The notes: generated by a model not told the origin, from the letters alone. DNA of 64,000 nt from Chiridota heheva (GCA_020152595.1 JAIGNY010002171.1:2922001-2986000), one strand, 5' to 3'; shown: positions 22,617-36,492, numbered from the stretch's first letter. Numbers and translations: made by a program.

Positions 22617-24675
22617 TTCTTAGGGAGTTTGTGTTTACAAGGGGTTGGGTTTTGTAGTGAGGTTGGATTCACAAGAGGGTTGGGTTTGTAATGAGGTTGA
22701 ATTCACAAGAGGGTTGGGTTTGTAGTAAGGTTGGATTCACAAGAGGGTTGGGTTTGTTGTGAGGTTAAATTCACAAGAGGGTTGGATTTGTAGTGAGGTT
22801 AGATTCACAAGAGGGTTGGGTTTGTAATGAGGTTGAATTCACAAGAGGGTTGGGTTTGTAGTGAGGTTAGATTCACAAGAGGGTTGGGTTTGTAGTGAGC
22901 TTAGATTCACAAGAGGGTTGGGTTTGTAGTGAGGTTAGATTCACAAGAGGGTTGGGTTTGTAATGAGGTTGAATTCACAAGAGGGTTGGGTTTGTAGTGA
23001 GGTTAGATTCACAAGAGGGTTGGGTTTGTAATGAGGTTGGATACACAAGAGGGTTGGGTTTGTAGTAAGGTTGGATTCACAAGAGGGTTGGGTTTGTAAT
23101 GAGGTTGCATACACAAGAGGGTTGGGTTTGTAGTGAGGTTGGATTCACAAGAGGGTTGGGTTTGTAGTGAGGTTGGATTCACAAGAGGGTTGGGTTTGTA
23201 GTGAGCTTAGATTCACAAGAGGGTTGGGTTTGTAGTGAGGTTGGATTCACAAGAGGGTTGGGTTTGTAGTGAGGTTGGATTCACAAGAGGGTTGGGTTTG
23301 TAGTGAGGTTGGATTCACAAGAGGGTTGGGTTTGTAGTGAGGTTGGATTCACAAGAGGGTTGGGTTTGTAGTGAGCTTAGATTCACAAGAGGGTTGGGTT
23401 TGTAGTGAGGTTGGATTTACAAGAGGGTTGGGTTTGTAATGAGGTTGGATTCACAAGAGGGTTGGGTTTGTAGTGAGGTTGGATTCACAAGAGGGTTGGG
23501 TTTGTAGTGAGGTTGAACTCACAAGAGGGTTGGGTTTGTAGTGAGGTTAGATTCACAAGAGGGTTGGGTTTGTAATGAGGTTGAATTCACAAGAGGGTTG
23601 GGTTTGTAGTAAGGTTGGATTCACAAGAGGGTTGGGTTTGTTGTGAGGTTAAATTCACAAGAGGGTTGGATTTGTAGTGAGGTTAGATTCACAAGAGGGT
23701 TGGGTTTGTAATGAGGTTGGATTCACAAGAGGGTTGGGTTTGTAATGAGGTTGGATTCACAAGAGGGTTGGGTTTGTAGTGAGCTTAGATTCACAAGAGG
23801 GTTGGGTTTGTAGTGAGGTTGGATTCACAAGAGGGTTGGGTTTGTAGTGAGGTTGGATTCACAAGAGGGTTGGGTTTGTAGTGAGCTTAGATTCACAAGA
23901 GGGTTGGGTTTGTAGTGAGGTTGGATTTACAAGAGGGTTGGGTTTGTAATGAGGTTGGATTCACAAGAGGGTTGGGTTTGTAGTGAGGTTGGATTCACAA
24001 GAGGGTTGGGTTTGTAGTGAGGTTGAACTCACAAGAGGGTTGGGTTTGTAGTGAGGTTAGATTCACAAGAGGGTTGGGTTTGTAATGAGGTTGAATTCAC
24101 AAGAGGGTTGGGTTTGTAGTAAGGTTGGATTCACAAGAGGGTTTTGTTTGTAATGAGGTTGGATACACAAGAGGGTTGGGTTTGTAGTGAGGTTAGATTC
24201 ACAAGAGGGTTGGGTTTGTAATGAGGTTGGATTCACAAGAGGGTTGGGTTTGTAGTGAGGTTGGATACACAAGAGGGTTGGGTTTGTAGTGAGGTTGGAT
24301 ACACAAGAGGGTTGGGTTTGTAGTGAGGTTGGATACACAAGAGGGTTGGGTTTGTAGTGAGCTTGGATACACAAGAGGGTTGGGTTTGTAGTGAGGTTGG
24401 ATACACAAGAGGGTTGGGTTTGTAGTGAGGTTGGATACACAAGAGGGTTGGGTTTGTTGTGAGGTTGGATACACAAGAGGGTTGGGTTTGTAGTGAGGTT
24501 GGATACACAAGAGGGTTGGAACTGTAGTGAGGTTGGATACACAAGAGGGTTGGGTTTGTAGTGAGGTTGAATTCACAAGAGGGTTGGGTTTGTAGCGAGG
24601 TTAGATTCACAAGAGGGTTGGGTTTGTAATGAGGTTGGATTTACAAGGGTGTTGGTTTTACAATCATGTTAGATC
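22617..24675 (+). repeat. 34-bp minisatellite, LYPLA intron 3
   Basis: The unit is 34 bp: GGATTCACAAGAGGG followed by TTGGGTTTGTAGTGAGGTT. Array length corresponds to about 60 units, very regular. Variant positions (GGATTC/GGATAC, GTAGTGAG/GTAATGAG, GAGGTT/GAGCTT) recur in blocks, and the order of variants from about 22850-23600 is partly repeated at 23550-24130, suggesting that multi-unit segments were duplicated. The period is not a multiple of 3, so all three - frames are open; these are artefacts. Confidence 0.98.
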
Positions 24676-24764
24676 CACAAGAAAATTGGTTCATGATTGC
24701 ACAATGACACCCCTTAGTTGGCTGTTTCTGGTATAGATCATTGTTACCTTTATGTTCTTTTCAG

Positions 24765-24883
24765 CCCTACCATCAAAGTGACTCTTAATTTTGGAATGGC
24801 CATGCCAGCGTGGTTTGACATTTATGCTTTAGACTTCAATGGACCAGAGGATGAGGAACGATTGAAGAAGTCTAGTGAGATGT
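24765..24883 (+). CDS. LYPLA1: LYPLA-like thioesterase, coding exon 4
   Basis: This 119-bp exon lies between TTCTTTTCAG (24764) and GTAAGT (24884). It encodes residues 103-141: PTIKVTLNFGMAMPAWFD, then IYALDFNGPEDEERLKKSSEM. VTLN...MAMPAWFDI is the family's lid and substrate-loop signature (VTLNMNVAMPSWFDI in human LYPLA1). The acidic PEDEE stretch matches the conserved DEDE-like segment. Phase 2 in, phase 1 out. Confidence 0.95.
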
Positions 24884-25368
24884 GTAAGTTTTTTGGATTT
24901 AATGCCAGAGCTAGAAATTTTAGGGACTCATTCCTTTGCCATTGTTTAGTGGAATCTAATTTATAGTGTAAACAATGACCCTGATAACAGGATTTGTTTG
25001 GGTCTACACATGTACAACCTTGACTAGGTTGGAAATCTGTGTCATAGCCAGACATTTTAGAATTTAAAAGGTGGGGAGATAAGTTCATTTGATATCTTGA
25101 ATAAAAACAACAAGAAACTTGCAAGATATTTATTGTGAGAATTAGTTAATTGTGAGATTTATAATCAAATCTTCACTTTTTTTTTTAAGTGATTTAAAAT
25201 AGCTTCCACTAAGAATTGAAGTTTTTGTGTTTATTAAGGGAACATGATGAAATAATTATTCCCAAAATAATTTTGTTCAATAGAATATTCTGATATTAAT
25301 ACATACTAGAAAGCTTTGAAATTTCCAAATCAAAACAACATTTTTCAAACTGCTTTCTCTACCATTTT
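24884..25368. other. Start of LYPLA intron 4, non-coding
   Basis: Simple AT-rich intronic sequence before the first Helitron-like element. A continuation of the exon reading frame is open to 24966 but carries no family sequence. Confidence 0.6.
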
Positions 25369-25429
25369 TAGCTCAACTATTTGAAGAATAGTAGAGCTAT
25401 TGTACTATCCCTGGTGTCGGTGTCCGGTA

Positions 25430-26690
25430 AATTTTGGTTAAAGTTTTGGGTAAGGTTTGTATAACTTAAGTTATGAATGGTGTACATTTGTGTGACTTGG
25501 CATAGGGGTAGAGGACATAGGTACTGATCAAATGAGCATGATTGGAAGGTTGTGTGTGTATGCTTACTAGCCTATTTGCATAACAATGAAAATAGTTGTC
25601 AGGTTAAAGTTTTAATTAAAGTTTTTGGTTAAAGTTTTCATAACTTATGAATGGTGTACATTCTTGTGACTTGGCATAGGGATAGAGGACATGGGTACTG
25701 TTCAAAGGAGCATGATTGGGGGGTTGTGTGTGCATGCTAATTAGCTTATTTGCATAACAATTAAAATATTTGTCAGGTTTAAGTTTTGGTTAAAGTTTTT
25801 GGTCAAAGTTTTCATAACTTAAGTTATGAATGGTGTACAGCATGTAACTTGGCATAGGGGTACTCTTCAAGCGAGCATTATTAGGGGTTGTGTGTGCATA
25901 CTAATTACCTTATTTGCATAACAATGAAAATGTTTGTATCTATGATATCTCTTAAATTAAAGTGGCTGTTGGGATTTTGCACAAATGATCATATATGTGA
26001 AGCGTATTGTCTACACTTAATGTTGAAGTGAAGTGTGCATATTAATTAGGTTATTTGCATTACAATAGACAAAATGTACAAAATGTTTAAAATTCATCAG
26101 CGCATAACTTAAGTTATGAATGATGTACATTCATGTAGCTTGGCACAGGTAGAGGACATGGGTACTGTTCAAATAAGCATGATTGGGGGGTTGTGTGTGC
26201 ATACTAATTAGCTGTTTGCATAACAATACAAATATTTGTATCTGTGATATCTCTTAAATTAAAGTGGGAGGGGGATTTTGTTTTACACAAATGATCATAT
26301 ATGTGAAAAGCATTGTCTACACTCAACTGTGAGGTGTGGTGTGCATATTAAGTAGGTTATCTGCATAACAATAGACTTGCATACAACATATTTAACCTGA
26401 GATAATAACTTGCTATTTGGTTCAGTGGTAGAGGACATTAGTACTGTTCAGTTGAACATGATTGGGGGATTGTGTGTGCATGATATTTAGCTCATTTGCA
26501 TAGCAATGAAAATAATTGTATTTGTGGTATCCCGAATTAAAGTGGGTATGATGATTTTGCTTAAACAAATGTTCATACAGTATATGTGAAAAGCATTGTT
26601 CACACTCAATGGTGCAGCATAGTGTGCATTTGCTGCACTATGTTTGACCTGAGATCAAAATTATGTGGCCTATGACTTACTAACTTCACA
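25430..26690 (+). repeat. Tandem ~300-bp array inside Helitron-like element 1
   Basis: Units start near CATAACTTAAGTTATGAATG and contain GACTTGGCATAGG, GGACATGGGTACTGTTCAA, CATGATTGGGGGGTTGTGTG and TTATTTGCATAACAATGAAAA. Some units have a second, diverged half with ATGATCATATATGTGAA and GTGCATATTAATTAGGTTA. About five units are recognisable, with varying length. Confidence 0.85.
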
Positions 26691-26879
26691 TTTCTAGTTT
26701 TGTTATGATATTGATATTCCTGACATGAATAGCAATCAAAATGTTTGTCTTGTCATGAATAAAGAAGCAAATAAAAGTTTCCTTGCTTCTAAAGAATCTT
26801 AAATTATGGGTTTAAGAAATATAAACAATAAGCAGAATGTGGGGTGGAAGATAACATGATGATAAAGTAGCTGAAGGAA

Positions 26880-27260
26880 TTAGGATGAGGTCATATGGGA
26901 CAGGGTGGAATTGTGTGTAGGGCAGGGTGCGGTGGGATGTTGGTCAGGATGTATTGGCATCTTAGACATGGTAGATTGGCATGTAGAACAGGGTGGGTTG
27001 GCATGTGGAACAGGATGAGTTGGCATGTGGAACAGAGTGGATTGGCATGTGGAACATGGTGGGTCGACATGTGGGACAGGGCGGAATGACATGTGGTGGA
27101 ATGTCATCTGGATTTCAGTTGTGATATCATGTGGGTCATGCATTGACATGCAAGTGGTGGAATAACATACAATATCTGGTTTACAGGTGTGATTGCATTG
27201 AGTATAGGAGTGGGATGACATTTGGGACAGGTTGGGATGGAATGTGGGACAGTCTGGAAT
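26880..27260 (+). repeat. Degenerate GGCATGTGGAACAGGGT-type minisatellite in element 1
   Basis: Imperfect units of about 24 bp around GGCATGTGGAACAGGGTGG. The equivalent block in element 2 is at 32680-32930. A related but more regular 24-bp array sits in element 3 (29630-30770). Confidence 0.8.
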
Positions 27261-27819
27261 GTGCATTATTAGCGGTGAGGGGATTTGTATCGTTTCCAAT
27301 GTCTAGTTTGTCATACTTTTAGCAATATTGTTTTTATAATTTTGCTTTAATGTTATTGTACATTTTTCATGCTGCTTGACTTTGCTTGACCCACATATTT
27401 TCTTAAATTGGAAGTTGTATTACAGATCCAGGATGTTTTTCTGGGAATGTGTAGGGGCTGGGGAGGGTACAGGTTGGAAAGGGGGTTAAATGGCATTCTT
27501 TCATTGACATTGGCATGTCAGGGCCTCTCCTTTCTTTGTTATTTAATTGATAGAACTAAAGAGGTGTTGTAGTTATAAAGACTGCTAGGTTTTACATGTT
27601 TTTCTGAGTTACTGAGTGAGCTTTTTTTGTCCTAAATATCTTGGAAAACTCAAAAGATATTTTGAAGCTTGTGGTGCAATTGAAAATTTCAATGCATCTT
27701 TCAAAGCTCAAGTAATTTGAAATCATATACCCCTGCTACCCTATTTCTGTAGATACCTCCCTCTATAAGCCCAAACTAGCTTTGAATAGTCGAGCATACT
27801 GTTCTTCCTACAGTTCTAG

Positions 27820-28874
27820 TGTTGATGCCAATATGTGTCTTTAAATGTATATTGACAGGTAGAGTTTATTTACCCAGATGGAAAAAACATCAAATGCCAA
27901 GCAGAACAGTCTTTAAATGAAATAATCACAATCACAATAATGTTTTTAAGTAATGACAAATCAAAATTTGAAATTTGTTTCCACATGTGCAAAAGTGATG
28001 ATGTATTAACAGGAATACAGCTCAAATTCTTTAATGTAATTCTGTAAATTTCTTTCCCAAATTTCAAATTTTGGCCTTGCTAGTTTTCTCTTGTAAAGCC
28101 TTCTTTGTTTTGTTTATGTCTATTATAATTCTTTGAAATGGTGCAGCAAATTTTGACCAAGAGAGTTTTTGCCATGATGCCCCTAATAAGGTTTTAGCAG
28201 GAATAGATTTTCCCATCATTTTCAGAACCTAAGATTTAGGAAAAAAATTGAAAGAATTATTTTGAGCTGTCCTTCCAGTCATACATTACAGATTTTAAAT
28301 GAATCAAAAACTGATGAACCTTTAATTAGCCATAACTTACATAAAAGTGATTTTTTCCAAATTCAAACTCAGATCTGCTCAGATTTTAATACTCTTTGGG
28401 ATATGAAGAATCTGTTACATTTGAAATGGCTACTTTGGTGTATTTTGACTATGTAATGATTAGGTCTAACATGTTTTCATATATGAAAGAGGGTAATAAA
28501 GGGGGGCAAAATGGTGAAGAATGTTTTCAAACATGTCATTCAGTTAAGGACATTGAAAGTTTTAAAGTTCTTTCACATATTTATTATTTCAAATCAGATT
28601 GGTTGTGACATCACATCCTCACAATCCTAAAAAGTGTTTGCTCATTTTAATAAATTGTTTTTCCGATTTTTTGTGGCTTGTAAATGTCAGATAAATTAGC
28701 AGATGAGTAAAACACTCAAATGAAGTAACAGTGGTTTAACATCTTGGAAACTTTTGCATGAAGTGTTTTTTGTATAAAAAGATATGAAAAGTTTTAAGAC
28801 AGAACATTAGCCATTGTTAAGAAAGTGAAGGTGTAACATCACTCTTCTACAGTAGACTCTTCACAGTCATTTTT
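27820..28874. other. LYPLA intron 4 between Helitron-like elements
   Basis: AT-rich, no gene. The stretch 28818-28872 resembles 39179-39238 in the LYPLA 3' region (GTTAAGAAAGTGAAGGTG, CACTTCTACAGTA-like), so a short dispersed repeat is present. Confidence 0.5.
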
Positions 28875-30851
28875 GGTTCACATGCGAAGCATTATGTGAA
28901 CCTATGTAATGGCAATTACGTTTATCCATCCGTCCGACCGTCCACAGATTTGTCCTGAGAATTCCTCAGAAATGTTAAAGCTTTTTAAGAATTCTCAGAA
29001 AATGTTAAAGTTTCTTCAGTGTTCCTCAGAAAAAGTTAGTTTCTTCAGATATCCTTATGGAAAGTTAGAATTTCCTTAAAATTTTTAAAGTTTTCAGAAA
29101 TATTAAGACAGGATTGAAGACTAGTTTCCTTAAAAAAATCTACAAAACATTTGATATTTTTTTAGAAGATAACTGTAAAATGATATAATTTTCCAATATT
29201 CTTCAGAGATCATCAAGTCTCTCTTGTAGCACTTCAGATTTAAAATCCTTAAAATTCTTTGATATATTTGGGCACCAACAGTTGTATCAGGCATTATTAT
29301 ATAACTCCACCTTTATTATTGTGGTCATTTGCATAAAGTTGCTACAGTATATGACCTGACCAGACTTTTTTATTAAGTATGCTTAGTCAGGGAGTGTGAC
29401 AGGATGTGATTGCATATGGACATTGGGGAGGGATGCATGGATGGGGGCCATGAGGGACATATGATATAATATTAACCATGTTGTATACACCAAGGGCTAT
29501 ATTAGGCATATTTATTTGACTCCACCTTTTGTTCTTATTCAACAACTCATTTGCATATAAGTTATTATATGAACTGACACTTTTATACATAGTAGGCTCA
29601 ATCAGGGACTGTGACAGCTAAGATGAGACTTCTTATGGAGCCTATGGGGCGTCATGGAGAGGGTGGGATGCCATGTGGGATGCCATGCGGGACATGGGGT
29701 GGGATGCCATGTGGAATAGGGTGGAATGCCATGTAGGATATATGGTGGAATGCCATGCAGGACATAGGGTGGAATGTTATGGGATGGAATGTCATGTGGG
29801 ACATGGGATGGTATGGGATGGAATGTGGGATATGGCGTCACACCCTATTTCCAACAAGTCATTTGCATATAAGTAATTATATGAACTGACACTTTCATAC
29901 ATAGTATGCTCAATCAGGGACTGTGATAGCGGGACTGCCATGGCAGGATGCCATGAGTAACACAAGAGTGTGACATAGGTTGGGATGCCATGTGTGACAT
30001 AAGGTAGGATGCCATGTGTGACATAAGGTAGGATGCCATGTGTGACTTAAGGTAGGATGCCATGTGTGACATAGGGTAGGAGGCTATGTGGGACATTGGA
30101 TAGGAGGCCATGGGGACATGGGATATGATGCCATGTGGGACATAAAGTAGGATGTCATTGGGACATTGGGAGGGATACCATGTGGAACATATGGTGGGAT
30201 GCCATGTGGAACATCAGGTGGGAAGCCACTGATGTGGGACACAGGGAGGGATGTTATGTGGGACATAGGGAGGGATGTCATGTGGTACATATTGTTGGAT
30301 TAATGTGGACATACATGTAGGATGGGATCCATGTGGGTCATAGCATGGGATGCCATGTGGGACATGGTGGAATGCCATGTGGGACATATGGTGGAATGCC
30401 ATGTGGGACACTGTATGGTGGAATGCCATGTGGGAGATATGGTGGCATGCCATGTGGGAAAAGGCATGGGATATTATGTGGGACATGAGGTGGGATGTCA
30501 TTCGGGACATGGGATGTGGTCCATAGGGTGGAATGCCATGTGGGTCATAGGATGGGATGCCCTGTGGGACATGATGGAATGCCATGTGGGACATGGGGTG
30601 GGATGCCATGTGGGAGATATGGTGGAATGCCATGTGGGACATGGGATGGGATGTCATGTGGGACATGGGGTGGGATGCCATGTGTGACATGGGGTGGGAT
30701 GCCATGTGGGACATAGGGTGGGATGCCATGTGGTACATGGGATGCCATATGGGACTTAGTGTGAGATGCCATTTTTATAATTGGCCAGGTCATATGATAT
30801 GGGTGTCAATTTGCATGGGCATGCGAACCATGACTGTATTTACCATTCTAG
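28875..30851 (+). mobile_element. Helitron-like non-coding element 3, LYPLA intron 4
   Basis: It begins with a perfect 9-bp palindrome (GGTTCACAT ... ATGTGAACC, 28875-28902) with different sequence from elements 1 and 2. It ends in CTAG at 30848-30851 followed by T, with a GCATG/CATGC hairpin 24 bp upstream (30813-30824). Inside are short degenerate TCAGAAA-TGTTAAAG repeats (28960-29230) and a 24-bp array (29630-30770). It codes for nothing. The end structure is weaker than in the other two elements because the hairpin is further from the terminus, so the borders are tentative. Confidence 0.5.
29630..30770 (+). repeat. 24-bp minisatellite in Helitron-like element 3
   Basis: Unit of 24 bp, GGGATGCCATGTGGGACATG plus GGGT, with many variants. 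It is interrupted at about 29835-29930 by single-copy sequence that repeats 29545-29605. Period 24 leaves frames open on both strands; none is a gene. Confidence 0.95.
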
Positions 30852-30937
30852 TCATACTATCTTGTTGTCACTTTGAAAAGCAATATAGAGTAGTTTCTTC
30901 ACAGTTCTCTTTATCTTTTTGTTCATGTCTTACAAGA

Positions 30938-32304
<1,367 letters not shown>

Positions 32305-32679
32305 TAAATCCCACCCTAAAAAAAGTCTTAACAAATGTAACTTCTGTTTTTACTTCTTTTAGACTATTTGAAAAATGGCGAGAGCTATTCTACTACCCCT
32401 GGTGTTGGTGTTGGCATCCAATTAAAGTTTTTGGAAGACTTTCTGTATTTGGTTAAAGTTGTTGGTTGAAGGTTTGGAGGAGTTTGTTTGTTATGATAAT
32501 GACATTCCTGACATAAATAGCAATTAAGATATTAGTCTTGGCATGAAAGAAATCTGAAATAAAAGATTCCTTGCTTTAATAAAAATTGAAATAGGTGTTA
32601 TGGATATAAAAAGAATTATAGACAATATGTCAAATGTTGGGTAGAAGATTACATGATGATAAAAGTAGATGTAGGAATT

Positions 32680-32930
32680 GGGATGGGATTTCATGTTGGA
32701 GGGTCAAATTGTATGTAGGACAGGGTGTGATGGCATGTTGGACAGGTTGGGTTGGCCTGTTGGACAGGGTGGGTTAAAATGTGGGACAGGATGGGTTAGC
32801 ATAAACAAGGTGGAATGGCATGTGGGATATGCATGTGGTGGAATGACATCTGGTTTCTCAGGTGTGGTTCCATGTAGTACATAGGGTGTGGGATGGCATT
32901 TGGGACAGGCTGGAAGGTGCGTTATCAGCG
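32680..32930 (+). repeat. Degenerate GGCATGTGGGACAGGGT-type minisatellite in element 2
   Basis: Counterpart of 26880-27260: imperfect units such as GGCATGTTGGACAGGTTGGG, followed by the shared GTTATCAGCGGTGAGGGTA block. Confidence 0.8.
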
Positions 32931-32999
32931 GTGAGGGTATTTGTATTGTTTGCGATGTCTAGTTTGTTATACATTATGCAATATTTCCTAGCTTGTTAG

Positions 33000-35060
33000 C
33001 TTGTAAACACGATAGCTCAAGAATGGTAAATTGAATTCATGTCACATGTGGTACACTGATAGCCCATGGTCTGAAGATGTGCCCTACTGTTTTTGGGGAT
33101 GATGTTATGCATATTACTGAGTAGGCGCGGCTTATTTTTTGTTTTTTGAAAGGCTCATATATCACCAACCGTTTGTCCATTTTGTTTCATATTTGGTATA
33201 ATGTTGTTAGCAAGTGTCTACAAGTTCATGGTATAAAAATGTTGCATCTGATTAATATGCATAGTGGGCTGGGCTTAATGTGGTTTTGCCAAATAGAGTT
33301 TGTAAACACAAAATCTCCAGATCATCAAATTGGAATTATGTCATGTGTGGTACACATGTTGCCCATGGTCCACAGATGTGCCCTATCAATTTTGGTGATG
33401 ATGTCATGCATATTAATGAGTGGGCGGGGCTCAATAAAAATGTTTTGAAATGCTCATATTTCAACAGCCGTTAGTCAGTTTTGTTTCATATTTTGATAAA
33501 GCAATGTTGTTAGTGTCCACATGCTCATGGTGTAAAAAGTTTGAATCTCATTAATATGCATAGTGCAGGGTAGAGCTGAATATGATTTTGCTAAATATAA
33601 CTCGTAAACACAAATTTTCCAGAGACACATTGTGTTTATGTCATATATGTTACATGGGTAGCCATAGTTCGCAGATGTGCCCTATTGTTCTTGTTGATGA
33701 TGTCATGCATATTAATGAGTGGGCAGGGCTTAATGTAAAAATCTTGAAATGCTCATTTCTTAACAACCACTTGTCCATTTTGTTTCATATTGGTTTAGTT
33801 ATGATGTTACGTAGTGTGTATGTGTTTATGGTTTAAAAACGTTGAAATTCATCCATATGCATATTGGGCGGGGGGCTTAATATGATTTTGCTGAAAAGAG
33901 CTTGTAAACATGGTATCACAAGAATGATAAGCTGCATTTATGTCATATGTGGTACACAGATAGCACATGGTCTGCAGACATGCCCAATTGTTTTTGGTGA
34001 TGTCGTGTATATTAATGAGTAAGCGGGGCTTAATGTAAAAATCTTTAAATGGTCATATTTTAACAACTACATGTCTGTTTTGTTTCATATTTGGTCTACT
34101 GTAGTTATGATGTAAGCTGGTGTGCACATATGTGCTCATGGTTTAAAAACATTTAATTTCATCAACATGCATAGTGGGCAGGGCTTAATATGATTTTGCT
34201 AAATATAGCTTGTAAACACGATATCTAAAGAATAATAAACTGGATTCATGTCATATGTGGTACACATATACATGTAGCACATGGTTCGTATATGGGCCCC
34301 ATTGGTTTTGAAGGTGATGCCTGGATAGTAATGAGTAGGAAGGATTAATCTAAAAATCTTCAAATGCTCATATTTAAACAACTACATGTCTGTTTTAATT
34401 CATACTTGGTCTATTGATGTTTTTAGCTAGTGTATACATATTCATGGTATAAAATTGTTGAATATCATTAGTATACACAGTGGGCGGGGCTAAATATGGT
34501 TTTACTGAAAAGACAGTATCGCAGGACAGTACATTGGATACAGGTCATATGTGGTACACAAATAACTCATTGTTCAGTTGTGTGCCCTATTATTTTTGGT
34601 GGTGATGTCAATCATGTCATGCCTTTCACTAAGTGGGGAAGGGGGTGGCTCAATATAAAAAAATTGTGAAAAAGTGATAAATTTATATCAACCATATGTC
34701 TGTTTTCATCATACTTGCTTGTTGTTTGTCAGTTATTTTGTACATGCTTATGTAGACAACAGGTTCTATCGCTAATATGAATGCCTTAGTGTGAAAATGC
34801 TCCAAAAAAACTTGTAGACACATCGCACACATACAGTATCATATGTTGTACACAGATGAGTTATGGTCCGTATACTAGTACGTGACCTATTGTGTTGGTA
34901 GCGATGTCTTGTAGGTGGGGCATTATGTAAAATTCTTTAAACAGTGATAAATGTGCAAGCACTGCATGCTTTGCATCACACTTGTAATGTTGTCAAGTTC
35001 ACTTTATTGATATGCATGGCGGGCATGGCTTATAAATATATGTCATTTAGCATATTTGAC
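33000..35060 (+). repeat. Tandem ~300-bp array inside Helitron-like element 2
   Basis: About seven diverged units start near 33001, 33299, 33601, 33901, 34209, 34508 and 34812. Landmarks per unit are CTTGTAAACACGATATC, CATATGTGGTACACA, CAGATGTGCCCTATTG, ATGCATATTAATGAGTGGGC and TTGTTTCATATTTGGT. Each unit holds two copies of a GCATA.T..TGGGCGGGGCTTA motif, so the ~300-bp unit looks like a dimer. Divergence increases toward the right end. Confidence 0.9.
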
Positions 35061-35783
35061 ATGAAATGCCAGTTAGTATAAAACTTGAAAATGAACCAAC
35101 AATGAAAGGATGTATCAGAACCACTGAACATTTGAGTTTTTAGTTCTTTAATGCTGCTTTACTTTTTGTGCATTTTTCATGCTGCTTGACACACATATTC
35201 TCTTAAATTAGAAGCTGGATTACAATCCAGGATGTTGTTGTGGGAATGTGTGGGGGTTTAGGAGGGTATGGGATGGGGAGGGGGTTGGTTGCAAGGGGTT
35301 AGGGGTGAATTGTATAATAAAAATAACATACAAAACTTTATCAACTTTCAAGAATGAATTAAGATAAAAAGAGGGTAGTAAAATGAATTGCATCACACCA
35401 CAAGGATGCTTTGTAATATTTTAATTTTAGTTAACATTGGCAAGTCAGGGCCTTTCTTTTCTTTGTGGTTCAAGACTAAAAAAGGTGTTTCAATTATAAA
35501 GAGTGCTAGCTTTCACATGATGTTTAATGAGTAACTGGGTGAGGTAGTAACCTTTAGTTTTTTATCTTAAAATATCTGGTACAAATCCAAGATATTTTGG
35601 AGCATATATACATTGTGAAAATCTAAAGCAAAGGGAAAAGTATGTGCCTCCTTCAAAGCTGACATGTAATTTGAAATCATCTGCCCCTACTATAGCCCCA
35701 TTTCTGCATATACATCTCTCAAAAAGACCATTTTCTATGTTAGTTTTAAATGGTCAAGCATGCTGTCCTTTTGACAGTTCTAG

Positions 35784-36490
35784 TTATACTTCAAAGTTTT
35801 AAAAATGTTGATGACATCTTAATTTGTGGGAAAGTTACCAATGGGAAATACTCCCCATTTTAAGTAAACAATTAAAATAACCCTTTAACCTTTGAATTAA
35901 GAGGTACAAATATGGAGATTTCAATCAATTAATCAATCACTGACATTTATAGAGCCCCAAAATCTAAAGAGAATTTGCACTTAGGCGCTATACAACTATG
36001 CACAAATTGCACAAGAAAAGAAAGGATGCAAAGTAAAAAATACAACTCACGGCATTGAAAAATACACTACACTCCTTTCGATGATTGTTTTGTTGTTTTT
36101 GCTTTTTAGACAAACTTTCCTGCAGAAAAGAATGATTTTCTCTTGATTTTAAGAAATGACTTATAGAATTTTAAAGATTGTGCAATCTTACTTTCTCATG
36201 TTCAGTTGTTTGCCTTGTGGCTTTGTGGTGCAATATTTGATAACATTTGTACAAATTCAAAAGTATTAAGACAATATGTAATATATAATGTTCGTAAGTT
36301 CACTTTCTGCAATGTGTTTGAACGAGAGGGGACACATCCAAAATTTGCAATTTTACATTATTGGGTGAAAAACAATTGCTGTGAAAATGGATCCATCATA
36401 GAAGGTAATCCTTTTTTCTCTAGGAGTGACTTATCTCACCTGATTTCAGTGGTTTATTCTGTTTTTTTTTTTTTTATACTTTTAATGAAA
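35784..36490. other. LYPLA intron 5 between element 2 and the 19-bp array
   Basis: Non-coding. At 35920-36005 a short block (CAATCAATCACTGACATTTA, then GCACTTAGGCGCTATACAA) resembles the 'TTTATATAGCGC...GCGCTATACAA' ends of widespread small non-autonomous elements. A similar block lies at 1275-1340. Confidence 0.4.
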
Positions 36491-36492
36491 AC

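Larger units (their letters stand above)
25369..27819 (+). mobile_element. Helitron-like non-coding element 1 (HINE-type), LYPLA intron 4
   Basis: The 5' end carries a near-perfect hairpin: TAGCTC, ACTATT, loop TGAAG, AATAGT, GAGCTA (25369-25399). The 3' end is a small hairpin (ACTGT...ACAGT, 27799-27814) followed at once by CTAG at 27816-27819 and then T. A 3' hairpin followed by CTRR and T is the known Helitron end. 5' palindromes plus internal tandem repeats are typical of Helentron-associated non-coding elements. No protein is encoded. Inside are a tandem array (25430-26690) and a degenerate minisatellite (26880-27260). Element 2 (32354-35783) shares both ends and the middle. Confidence 0.7.
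32354..35783 (+). mobile_element. Helitron-like non-coding element 2 (HINE-type), LYPLA intron 5
   Basis: This is a relative of element 1. The 5' end (GACTATTTGAAAAATGGCGA, AGAGCTATTCTACTACCCCT, GGTGTTGG) matches 25375-25420. The middle (TTTGTTATGAT.ATGA.ATTCCTGACAT) matches 26700-26870. The right part (TTTTTCATGCTGCTTGAC..., 35160-35783) matches 27360-27819. It ends in a CTGTC/GACAG hairpin and CTAG (35780-35783) followed by T. Unlike element 1, its ~300-bp tandem array (33000-35060) lies after the minisatellite rather than before it, and its unit sequence differs. Confidence 0.72.

Noticed and set aside
24063..24610. Three - strand frames of 125-159 codons with a periodic protein
   Set aside because: These are translations of the 34-bp minisatellite in three frames.
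22617..24675. Possible CRISPR array (regular direct repeats)
   Set aside because: The 34-bp units are contiguous without unique spacers, and the genome is clearly eukaryotic.
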